From JBHHYS01 sp046757645 (GTDB lineage: Bacteria > Acidobacteriota > Terriglobia > Acidiferrales > 2-02-FULL-67-57): DNA of 7,535 nt. The notes below the pieces were generated by a model. It searched no databases, was not told where the DNA came from, and saw only the letters and a list, made by a program, of their open reading frames with translations. The position numbers and the translations under genes are program-made. Position 1 is the first letter of the stretch; each line of letters starts with the position of its first letter. Positions 1 to 4,513 of the stretch are shown here, in pieces. The stretch is from assembly GCA_046757645.1 (NCBI GenBank), contig JBHHYS010000109.1:1-7535 (forward strand), read 5' to 3'.

Positions 1-1
1 C

Positions 2-424
2 CCTGCGCACCTGATTGAGCGGCTGCGGCAGGCGGGCTTCGAGTGCGCGACCATTGGCAGCAACCCCGAGCGCATTCGTGTCCTCAAGCACAACTGCGCC
101 GCGCTCTTCGAGCGGGAATCCAACGGCCAACTCCGCCTGGCACAGCCCCCGGGGTATCTCTTTCGGGGTGAGATCGGGCGGCTGTGGGATGCCGGCTACC
201 AGAAGTTCTGGCTGCTGGGGCCGCCTACCGAGGAGCCTCCGGGCGAGGCGCCTCGCCCCGCTCTGGCCGAGCAGCTCAAGGCCCTGCACCGGTTCAGCGA
301 GGAGCTCAAGAGCGTGCTCGGCATTCCCAGCTTCTACAACGAATCCATCGGCACCACCAGCGAAGTCACCGCCTACGACCGTGTCCGGGCACGCAGCTCG
401 GGCAGCCGCCAGCGCTTCTCCTGA
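2..424 (+). CDS. Conserved hypothetical protein, 3' part only
   Basis: The open frame enters from the left edge and ends at TGA 422-424, leaving 140 residues of the C-terminal part. The start lies outside the window. I do not recognise the family. The visible part is soluble, with no membrane segment or signal. It reads as a mixed alpha/beta protein: it opens with AHLIERLRQAGFE, has an aromatic stretch RLWDAGYQKFWLLG near residues 60-72, a Pro/Glu-rich linker, then a helical part with LKALHRFSEELKS. The tail carries FYNESIGTTSEVTAYDRVRAR. The frame is supported by strong G/C at third positions and by the short 12-base gap to the FabL-type remnant downstream in the same direction, which suggests an old operon. 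No function is assigned. Confidence 0.75.
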   Translation, partial: PAHLIERLRQAGFECATIGSNPERIRVLKHNCAALFERESNGQLRLAQPPGYLFRGEIGRLWDAGYQKFWLLGPPTEEPPGEAPRPALAEQLKALHRFSEELKSVLGIPSFYNESIGTTSEVTAYDRVRARSSGSRQRFS

Positions 425-436
425 GGGCGCGATTCG

Positions 437-765
437 ATGAGCAGACCCGCCCGGATTGACCTGAGTGGCCGCAGCGCACTGGTGACCGGCGGCGCGCGCG
501 GCATTGGTCGCGCCAGCGCCCTGGAGCTGGCCGCGGGCGGGTGATCGCCGTCTCGAGTCTCGGCGCTGTGCGAGCCGTCCCCGGCTACGCCGCGGTCGGA
601 GCTACGAAAGGGGCCCTCGAATCGCTGGCGCGCCACCTGGCGGTGGAACTTGGCCGCCGCGGACTCCGTATCAATATAGTGTCACCCGGCGTGGTCGACA
701 CCGATGCGTTGAAGAACTAAACCATAGGGGTGGACGGCGGCTATTCGAATCTCGCCTGGCCATAA
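437..765 (+). pseudogene. FabL-type enoyl-ACP reductase (SDR) remnant with two internal deletions
   Basis: Three pieces of one short-chain dehydrogenase lie in order. Piece 1 (ATG 437 to TGA 542-544) has the N-terminal Rossmann motif VTGGARGIGRA. Piece 2 (541-720, frame shifted by one) begins VIAVSSLGAVRAVPGY and has the catalytic Ser, Tyr and Lys; Tyr and Lys are separated by six residues (YAAVGATK), the spacing typical of FabL (enoyl-ACP reductase III) rather than the usual YxxxK. It continues RINIVSPGVVDTDALKN and stops at TAA 718-720. Piece 3 (721-765) reads TIGVDGGYSNLAWP, the usual SDR C-terminus. About 106 of roughly 250 expected residues remain. Missing are about 100 residues between the cofactor loop and the catalytic Ser, and about 45 before VDGG. 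It cannot make a working enzyme. Piece assignment is from recalled FabL sequence; an assembly collapse could mimic it. Confidence 0.85.
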
Positions 766-813
766 GAGTGCTGGAGCCGGCAGGAAGCACAGGAAGCAGA
801 GGAGGGAGGAGAA

Positions 814-1002
814 ATGAACCAGACCCTGAATGAAATTGCGGAATTCACCGGCAAGGCCTGCGGCACCATTGTCAAAGACTTGGCTGAAATTTCCCCGCCC
901 ATGACAGAAGCCTTCCGGCGCGGCTGGCGGGAAGCGATGCAGGACAAACCCAAGACCGCGCCCGCCCCCGCTGCGTCGAACTCGGCCCCGGAGTCGGCCT
1001 AA
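814..1002 (+). CDS. Small hypothetical protein (62 aa)
   Basis: A very good purine-rich ribosome binding site (GGAGGGAGGAG, about 801-811) lies just before ATG 814, which fixes the start. The product is 62 residues. Residues 1-45 look like amphipathic helices with mixed charge (MNQTLNEIAEFTGKACGTIV, then PPMTEAFRRGWREAM), and the tail from about residue 46 is low-complexity Ala/Pro/Ser. There is no signal peptide or membrane span, so it is probably a small cytoplasmic protein. I do not recognise a family. It follows the FabL-type remnant by 48 bases of purine-rich spacer and precedes a palindromic repeat. The ribosome binding site and codon use make it likely real despite its size. Confidence 0.6.
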   Translation: MNQTLNEIAEFTGKACGTIVKDLAEISPPMTEAFRRGWREAMQDKPKTAPAPAASNSAPESA

Positions 1003-1026
1003 ATACAGAACGGCGAATAACCACAC

Positions 1027-1100
1027 TGTCATCCTGAGCGCAGCCTGCCTGCGGCAGGCAGGCGAAGAATCTCTGGGATGCTTCACTTCGTTCAGCATGA
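1027..1100 (+). repeat. REP/MITE-like intergenic palindromic repeat
   Basis: The element begins TGTCATCCTGAGCG (1027-1040) and ends CGTTCAGCATGAAA (to about 1102). The ends are imperfect inverted repeats, matching at 11 of 14 positions. Inside is a perfect hairpin with 10-bp arms, GCCTGCCTGC (1043-1052) and GCAGGCAGGC (1054-1063). The sequence GAAGAATCTCTGGGATGC follows. From general knowledge, very similar TGTCATCCTGAGCG...TTCAGCATGA elements recur between genes in Acidobacteriota and other environmental genomes, and their minus strand translates to the familiar spurious MLNEVKHP string, which is present here. Only one copy is in this window, so its repeat nature elsewhere is inferred. Confidence 0.7.
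1043..1063. other. Perfect inverted repeat (10-bp arms) inside the intergenic repeat
   Basis: The arms GCCTGCCTGC and GCAGGCAGGC are exact reverse complements separated by one base, so the transcript would fold with a four-base loop in practice. There is no T-tract after it, so it is not a classical terminator. It may instead block 3' exonucleases for the upstream small gene, or simply be the structural core of the repeat. Confidence 0.8.
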
Positions 1101-1114
1101 AAGGGGGAGCAACT

Positions 1115-1486
1115 GTGGCGAGCGTCCTAGCCGTAGTAGACGATCTTTTCTTTGTCTCCAAGCTGCAGGGGACGGCCCGGCAGGTGGGCGCCGAGCTCAC
1201 CACCGTGCGCGCCGCCGACTTTCGCCTGGAGGGCGTGCGGCAGCAAAAACCTGCCCTGGTGGTTTTCGACCTGAACACCACCTCGGGCAACGCCGTGGAG
1301 CTAATCCGCCAGCTCAAGGCCGACGGAGAGCTCGGGCAGATTCCCGTGCTGGGCTTTTTCTCCCACGTGCAGGTGGACTTGCAGCGCGCTGCCGAGCAGG
1401 CGGGCTGCGAGCAGGTGCTGCCGCGGTCGAAGTTCACCGCCACTTTGCCCGCGCTGCTGCAGCAGTTCGCCCCGGCAAGTGATTAG
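1115..1486 (+). CDS. Stand-alone response-regulator receiver-like protein
   Basis: The 123-residue product resembles a CheY-type receiver with no output domain. It starts ASVLAVVDDLFF, with the acidic pair D9-D10 of the metal pocket. ALVVFDLN puts the probable phospho-acceptor at D52, at the end of the third strand. LGFFSH gives the Thr/Ser-switch position as S83. A Lys occurs at K106 in LPRSKF, but the usual Lys-Pro pair is absent, so the pocket is partly degenerate. I chose GTG 1115 over the in-frame ATG 1097 because AAGGGGG (1100-1106) sits at ribosome-binding distance from GTG, while the ATG is the last part of the intergenic repeat. It is probably a cytoplasmic signalling or protein-interaction module. 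No histidine kinase is nearby, so the partner is unknown. Confidence 0.7.
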   Translation: MASVLAVVDDLFFVSKLQGTARQVGAELTTVRAADFRLEGVRQQKPALVVFDLNTTSGNAVELIRQLKADGELGQIPVLGFFSHVQVDLQRAAEQAGCEQVLPRSKFTATLPALLQQFAPASD

Positions 1487-1610
1487 CTACACCGGGACTA
1501 GGGGCGGAACGCGTGGGGGGTTGTCATCGGCTCGTCATTGTCGGCGCGCCGACCCTTCGGCAGGCTCCCCGCAAAAGACGCGGGGTCTTCGCTACGCGGT
1601 GACCGGGCAG

Positions 1611-1655
1611 GCAATTTCCGCAAAAACCGCAGAAAACGCAAAAACCGCGAAATCC
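1611..1655 (+). repeat. 9-bp tandem repeat, five copies
   Basis: Five consecutive 9-base units run GCAATTTCC, GCAAAAACC, GCAGAAAAC, GCAAAAACC, GCGAAATCC. Units 2 and 4 are identical and the others differ at one to four positions. The A-rich units stand out from the GC-rich surroundings. Because the period is a multiple of three, one frame stays open and gives a spurious Ala/Lys-rich peptide. Similar A-rich 9-mer arrays are common intergenic debris in this kind of genome; no function is assigned. Confidence 0.7.
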
Positions 1656-1697
1656 GCACGGCCTCTGCGCTCAACAGCTTGGCTCGGCTTTGGGCCG

Positions 1698-1713
1698 TGT
1701 TTCACGTGAAACA
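1698..1713. promoter_or_regulatory. parS: parS site (ParB/Spo0J binding site)
   Basis: The 16 bases TGTTTCACGTGAAACA are a perfect palindrome and match the widely conserved bacterial chromosomal parS consensus at every position. The symmetry extends one more base on each side (G at 1697, C at 1714). ParB binds this sequence and spreads as part of chromosome segregation with ParA and SMC loading. The site lies in non-coding DNA between convergent genes, so coding does not explain it. The parA and parB genes are not in this window. Known biology puts most parS sites near the replication origin, which suggests that this region is origin-proximal. Confidence 0.85.
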
Positions 1714-1764
1714 CTTTTGGCGTCCGGTGGCCAGCGACCAGGGAGTCACGAGGGCGGGTAGGGG

Positions 1765-1822
1765 CGAGGAATGCGTTTGGGCGCCCGTCGATAGCCTCGG
1801 GACAAGTAGCCCGCATTCCTCG
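1765..1822. other. Long hairpin with perfect 11-bp arms
   Basis: CGAGGAATGCG (1765-1775) and CGCATTCCTCG (1812-1822) are exact reverse complements 36 bases apart; the apex holds a second palindrome, GGGCGCCC (1779-1786). The right arm overlaps a smaller terminator-like stem. It could be a structured RNA 3' end or a degenerate palindromic repeat. No promoter is evident. Confidence 0.55.
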
Positions 1823-1832
1823 TCGGGCTTTT
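1808..1832 (+). terminator. Weak rho-independent terminator-like hairpin
   Basis: The stem AGCCCG (1808-1813) / CGGGCT (1824-1829) has a 10-base loop and runs into TTTT (1829-1832). The stem is short and the T-tract is only four bases. It would terminate plus-strand transcripts before they read into the convergent lipoprotein gene, but it is over 300 bases past the receiver gene. It competes with the larger hairpin for the same bases. Confidence 0.3.
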
Positions 1833-1853
1833 CACGACCAGAGCGCCAGCCAA

Positions 1854-2624
1854 CTAGCGGATTTCTTCCAGAGCGATCATGAAGGGGGCGCGGTCGGCCA
1901 GATGGGCTTGCAACACCGCCAGGTTGCGCCGGCGCCGCACCTCCTCTTCGATGCGGTCGAGTTCCGCCCGGGTCAACCCCGCCGGCATTTGATAGGCGAA
2001 TTCGAGCCGCCAGCGGCCGCGCGCCGGGGTTTGTCGTTCGGGAGGAGGCGGGGTTCGCTGCGCCACTGTATAGAGCCCCTGCGCGCCCCAGAGTTGCAGA
2101 GAGGTGGTCAGGGAGGCGCCGAACTTTTTCTGCAGGCCGGTGAAGGTTTCTTGGCCGAGGCGGAGTCCGGCCAGGGTGGGGATGTCAACTCCGTGGGGGT
2201 CGGCGAGCACCACGGCGATTCTTTGCAGGCGGCCGTTGCCGTCGGCATTGACGCGAAGGGTGACGCCGCCCTCCAGGTCCCATTCGTACTGGAAAACCGG
2301 CTGGCCCTCGCTCGTCCAGGAGCGGGTGCGGTTCACTTGCCCGAAGCGAGCGCGGGCGTGGGGCAGCTCATTGCCCGGCCGCAAGCCCGCCAGCGTTCCC
2401 TGGGCGGGGTCGTTGGCAAAATAGGCATAGACGTCCTCGGCCGTGGCGGGTTGGCCGCGCAACTGGCGGTTCTCCCGCTGGAGCCGTTCGAGCTCGGCGC
2501 GCAGCTCTTCGTTCTCCTGCGCAACCCGCTTGCGTTCCCCGCGCGGCGAGTTACCTCCGCACTGCACCAATACCAGCGCCAGCCCGGCGAGTAGCAGCCA
2601 CGGCTTTGCCTCGGATTTCCGCAT
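1854..2624 (-). CDS. Putative lipoprotein with coiled coil and two related BamE-like motifs
   Basis: I chose ATG 2624 (256 residues) over an upstream in-frame TTG at 2669, because the longer form would place a -10-like TAGAAT inside the gene and only the shorter one begins with a clean signal (MRKSEAKPWLLLAGLALVLVQC). Cys22 is the candidate lipid site, but Gln at -1 is not a standard lipobox residue, so lipidation is unproven. Residues 30-56 form a short coiled coil rich in Glu, Arg and Leu (NEELRAELERLQRENRQL). Two similar motifs follow: LAGLRPGNELPHARARFG (78-95) and LAGLRLGQETFTGLQKKFG (151-169). Their GL-x-x-G...FG pattern recalls BamE/SmpA-type envelope domains; that link is inference. 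The C-terminal third is charged and helical. It is probably an envelope protein of unknown role, transcribed away from the small membrane gene at 2737. Confidence 0.75.
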   Translation of the reverse strand: MRKSEAKPWLLLAGLALVLVQCGGNSPRGERKRVAQENEELRAELERLQRENRQLRGQPATAEDVYAYFANDPAQGTLAGLRPGNELPHARARFGQVNRTRSWTSEGQPVFQYEWDLEGGVTLRVNADGNGRLQRIAVVLADPHGVDIPTLAGLRLGQETFTGLQKKFGASLTTSLQLWGAQGLYTVAQRTPPPPERQTPARGRWRLEFAYQMPAGLTRAELDRIEEEVRRRRNLAVLQAHLADRAPFMIALEEIR

Positions 2625-2646
2625 GGGAACAACCGCGAACGCCGTG

Positions 2647-2652
2647 ATTCTA
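2647..2652 (-). promoter_or_regulatory. -10-like box TAGAAT for the coiled-coil lipoprotein gene
   Basis: On the minus strand TAGAAT lies 22 bases before ATG 2624, which would give a leader of about 15 bases. No good -35 box is seen 16-18 bases upstream. The same hexamer precedes the genes at 2737 and 6317. Confidence 0.35.
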
Positions 2653-2700
2653 GCACGACGGAAGGGCAAAATTTCCCCTCGCGGTGGGAATCCTTTGGTG

Positions 2701-2706
2701 TAGAAT
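2701..2706 (+). promoter_or_regulatory. -10-like box TAGAAT for the small membrane protein gene
   Basis: TAGAAT lies 30 bases before GTG 2737, with AAGGAGA (2724-2730) in between. Transcription would start near 2713. No convincing -35 box is visible. Together with the minus-strand box at 2647-2652 it makes the 112-base gap a likely divergent promoter region. Confidence 0.35.
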
Positions 2707-2736
2707 CAGATTTCAGCTTCCCCAAGGAGAACAGCT

Positions 2737-2907
2737 GTGCAGATTGTGCTCTACGTGCTGGGTGGCTTGCTGCTGCTGGTGGCCATCGCCGCCGTTTATC
2801 TCTATTTTCGCATGAAGAAGTACCTGGCCCGCTCCGAGGAAAACATCCAGGGGACCGTGTCGGCGATTACCGAAGAGATTGACAGCTACCAGGAGAAAAC
2901 CCAGTAG
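2737..2907 (+). CDS. Small single-span membrane protein (56 aa), GTG start
   Basis: A clear ribosome binding site AAGGAG (2724-2729) lies seven bases before GTG 2737, and the frame runs to TAG 2905-2907. The product has one membrane span near residues 3-24 (IVLYVLGGLLLLVAIAAVYL), then a positive stretch RMKKYLAR, which predicts the C-terminus in the cytoplasm. A charged helical tail of about 30 residues follows (SEENIQG through SYQEKTQ). There is no cleavable signal. I do not recognise a family; the shape is that of small inner-membrane proteins that assist larger complexes. The stop is 24 bases before bioY, so the two could share a transcript. It is easily missed by gene callers because it is short and starts with GTG. 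Confidence 0.7.
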   Translation: MQIVLYVLGGLLLLVAIAAVYLYFRMKKYLARSEENIQGTVSAITEEIDSYQEKTQ

Positions 2908-2931
2908 CCCCGGCGCGCGGCTTATCCTTCA

Positions 2932-3531
2932 ATGCCTCCACGCACCTCAGAAGGCATCCTGCTCCACGCGCTGCTGCCGCGCGTGACCCTGGCGCAAAAC
3001 ATTTTGCTGATTGGTGCCGGCAGCCTGCTGGTCGCGCTCTCCGCCCAGCTCAGCCTCCCGTTGCCGTTCAGCCCGGTGCCGGTCACCGGACAGACTTTTG
3101 CCGTGCTGTTGCTGGGGGCGACCTACGGCGCCCGCCGCAGCGCCGCCGCTCTCTTGCTCTACCTGGCCGAAGGCGCTGTCGGCCTGCCCGTGTTTGCCCC
3201 GGGTGGGCCGCTCGGCCTGGCGCGCTTGCTCGGACCCAGCGGGGGATACCTGCTGGCGTTTCCCGCCGCGGCGTTTCTTTTGGGCTGGCTGATGGAGCGC
3301 TGGCCGCGAGATGGGCGAGGCTGGCTGGGCGCGGTGCTGGCCGCCGAGGCGGTGATTTTTCTCGGGGGGACGGCCTGGCTCAAGCTCCTCACTCAGGTGA
3401 GTTGGTTCGAGGCCCTGGGGCTTGGCCTGCTGCCGTTTCTTCCCGGCGAATTGGCGAAGGTGGCCCTGCTGGGGCTTTGCTTGCCCGCGTCCTGGTGGGC
3501 GCTGGCCCGGGGTCAGCCGCGCAACCCCTAG
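2932..3531 (+). CDS. bioY: Biotin transporter BioY (ECF-type S component)
   Basis: The 199-residue membrane protein has the family's usual length and five to six hydrophobic segments. Recognisable BioY signatures are PFSPVPVTGQTFAVLLLGA (about 45-63), YLAEGAVGLPVFA (77-89), GPSGGYLLAF (101-110) and FLPGELAK (169-176). In the last one the common PGD is PGE and the Lys is kept. BioY binds biotin in the cytoplasmic membrane and imports it, alone or with an ECF energising module (BioM/BioN or the shared A, A' and T subunits). No ATPase or T-component gene is adjacent, so here it acts either as a solo transporter or with a module encoded elsewhere. ATG 2932 has no clear ribosome binding site, which fits translational coupling to the small gene ending 24 bases upstream. 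No biotin operator is evident. Confidence 0.92.
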   Translation: MPPRTSEGILLHALLPRVTLAQNILLIGAGSLLVALSAQLSLPLPFSPVPVTGQTFAVLLLGATYGARRSAAALLLYLAEGAVGLPVFAPGGPLGLARLLGPSGGYLLAFPAAAFLLGWLMERWPRDGRGWLGAVLAAEAVIFLGGTAWLKLLTQVSWFEALGLGLLPFLPGELAKVALLGLCLPASWWALARGQPRNP

Positions 3532-3556
3532 GCCCGACCGGCCGACTGAATCACCC

Positions 3557-3964
3557 GTGACCGCTGAAGAGAAAGTCCTCGCTGCCAACCGGCGTTTCTA
3601 CACCGCCCTGGAAAACCTGGATCTCGAGGCGATGGATGCCGTGTGGCTGCACGAAGACTGGGTGGCGTGCGTGCATCCGGGCTGGGAGCTGCTGGAGAGC
3701 TGGGAGGAGATCCGGGAAAGCTGGCAGCGCATCTTTGAAAACACTCGCCGGATGAAGGTGGGCATCAGCCACCTGAACGTGCGCGTGGAAGCCGGCACCG
3801 CCTGGGTCAACTGCATCGAGCAGGTCACCTCCAGCTTCGAAACCGGCTTCTCCACCGCCTGGGTCCAGGCCACCAACATCTACGTGAACCGCAACGCCGA
3901 CTGGCTCCTGGTTCACCACCACGCCTCGCCCCTACCCCGTGCCGAAGAAGAAACCGTACAATAG
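3557..3964 (+). CDS. SnoaL/NTF2-like domain protein
   Basis: The product is 135 residues if GTG 3557 is used. Upstream in-frame starts would overlap bioY and give a Trp/Pro/Arg-rich shadow translation, so they are rejected, although no strong ribosome binding site precedes the GTG. The sequence fits the SnoaL-like cone fold: an N-terminal helix VLAANRRFYTALENLDLEAM (7-26), then VWLHEDWVACVHPGWELLESWEEI (29-52), and later strands ending WLLVHHHASP (116-125) with three consecutive His. Members of this superfamily range from small isomerases and hydrolases to binding proteins, so the substrate cannot be named. There is no signal peptide, so it is probably cytoplasmic. It lies 25 bases after bioY and 39 bases before the next gene, in the same direction. 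Confidence 0.8.
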   Translation: MTAEEKVLAANRRFYTALENLDLEAMDAVWLHEDWVACVHPGWELLESWEEIRESWQRIFENTRRMKVGISHLNVRVEAGTAWVNCIEQVTSSFETGFSTAWVQATNIYVNRNADWLLVHHHASPLPRAEEETVQ

Positions 3965-4003
3965 CGGCCTCGGTCAATGGCTTCGCGGGTCGCAGGAGGA
4001 ACG

Positions 4004-4453
4004 ATGAAAACGCATCTCACCTTTTTGGGGATCGTCGCCCTCGCCGCTCTGGTGGTGCTGGCGTGGAGCCTGGCCGCGCAAGCGCCGCCCGCCACCGACA
4101 ACCTGGCACCTGTCGTAGAGAGTTATTACAAGATTGCGCCCGGGAAAACGGCGGAGTGGCTGGAAATCTATCGCACTCAGCACCTGCCGATTTTGCAGGC
4201 GCGCCAGCGTGACGGCCACATCCTCGACATCGTCATCTACCGCCCCTTTCTCCACCAAGGCGGCCCGCCCTGGGACTTCAAGGTCATCCTCCGCTACCGC
4301 GACTTCGCCGCCCTGGGCGACCGCGCCCGTTTCGACGCCATCGAGCGCCGGCTCTACCCCGACGCGGAGGCGCACCGGCAGGCCGAGCGCCGCCGCTGGG
4401 AAATCACCCAGAAGCACTGGGACGACATCATGGTGGCGGTTCCGGGCGAGTAG
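4004..4453 (+). CDS. Exported small protein, possible alpha/beta-barrel fold
   Basis: A strong ribosome binding site AGGAGG (3994-3999) fixes ATG 4004 over the in-frame ATG 3977. The product is 149 residues. Residues 1-27 are a signal peptide: MKTH, a hydrophobic core IVALAALVVLAWSLA, and an AQA site that predicts cleavage before PPATDN. The mature part starts with a strand-helix unit (VVESYYKIAPGKTAEWLEIYRTQ), followed by a strand ILDIVIYRPF, then FKVILRYRDFAAL and an Arg-rich helix. This strand-helix order and the YYKI..GK..EWL.IY opening recall ferredoxin-like dimeric alpha/beta-barrel proteins; that is inference from pattern only. Location is probably periplasmic. It has no recognisable catalytic motif. 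Confidence 0.75.
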   Translation: MKTHLTFLGIVALAALVVLAWSLAAQAPPATDNLAPVVESYYKIAPGKTAEWLEIYRTQHLPILQARQRDGHILDIVIYRPFLHQGGPPWDFKVILRYRDFAALGDRARFDAIERRLYPDAEAHRQAERRRWEITQKHWDDIMVAVPGE

Positions 4454-4456
4454 ACC

Positions 4457-4472
4457 TGCGCTTGTGAGCGCA
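4457..4472. other. Perfect 6-bp hairpin just after the exported-protein gene
   Basis: TGCGCT (4457-4462), loop TGTG, AGCGCA (4467-4472), starting four bases after the stop codon at 4451-4453. The next T-run (TTTT, within 4490-4495) is about 18 bases further, so it is not a standard terminator. It may stabilise the 3' end of the upstream message. Confidence 0.4.
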
Positions 4473-4513
4473 CCCTCGCCCTGGTAGCGTTTTCTGGTTT
4501 GCCTGCGACTTCG

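Larger units (their letters stand above)
1487..1853. other. Gene-free intergenic stretch between convergent genes
   Basis: These 367 bases separate the receiver-like gene (plus) from the lipoprotein gene (minus). Open frames here have poor composition and no ribosome binding site. They include the frames whose translations contain FHVKH, which is just the parS palindrome, and AKTAENAKTAK, which is the 9-bp repeat. The stretch holds a perfect 14-bp palindrome GTCGGCGCGCCGAC (1540-1553), a small hairpin CCCCGC/GCGGGG (1567-1585), the tandem repeat, the parS site and a long hairpin, listed separately. Confidence 0.7.

Noticed and set aside
682..1443. 253-codon open frame on the minus strand
   Set aside because: It crosses the FabL remnant end, the small gene, the intergenic repeat and the receiver gene. 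Its MLNEVKHP stretch is the translated repeat, and the opposite-strand genes have ribosome binding sites and family matches.
1487..1853. Replication origin next to the parS site
   Set aside because: I found no TTATCCACA-type DnaA boxes, AT-rich unwinding region or dnaA/dnaN genes. parS supports proximity to an origin but not its presence here.
1538..1882. Arg/Ser-rich frame whose translation contains FHVKHF
   Set aside because: The peptide is just the translated parS palindrome plus the A-rich repeat; it has no ribosome binding site and runs into the end of the convergent gene.
1902..2594. 230-codon open frame on the plus strand
   Set aside because: It is antisense to the lipoprotein gene, which has a signal peptide and coiled coil. 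The antisense translation has no coherent domain, and its length follows from GC-rich codon use.
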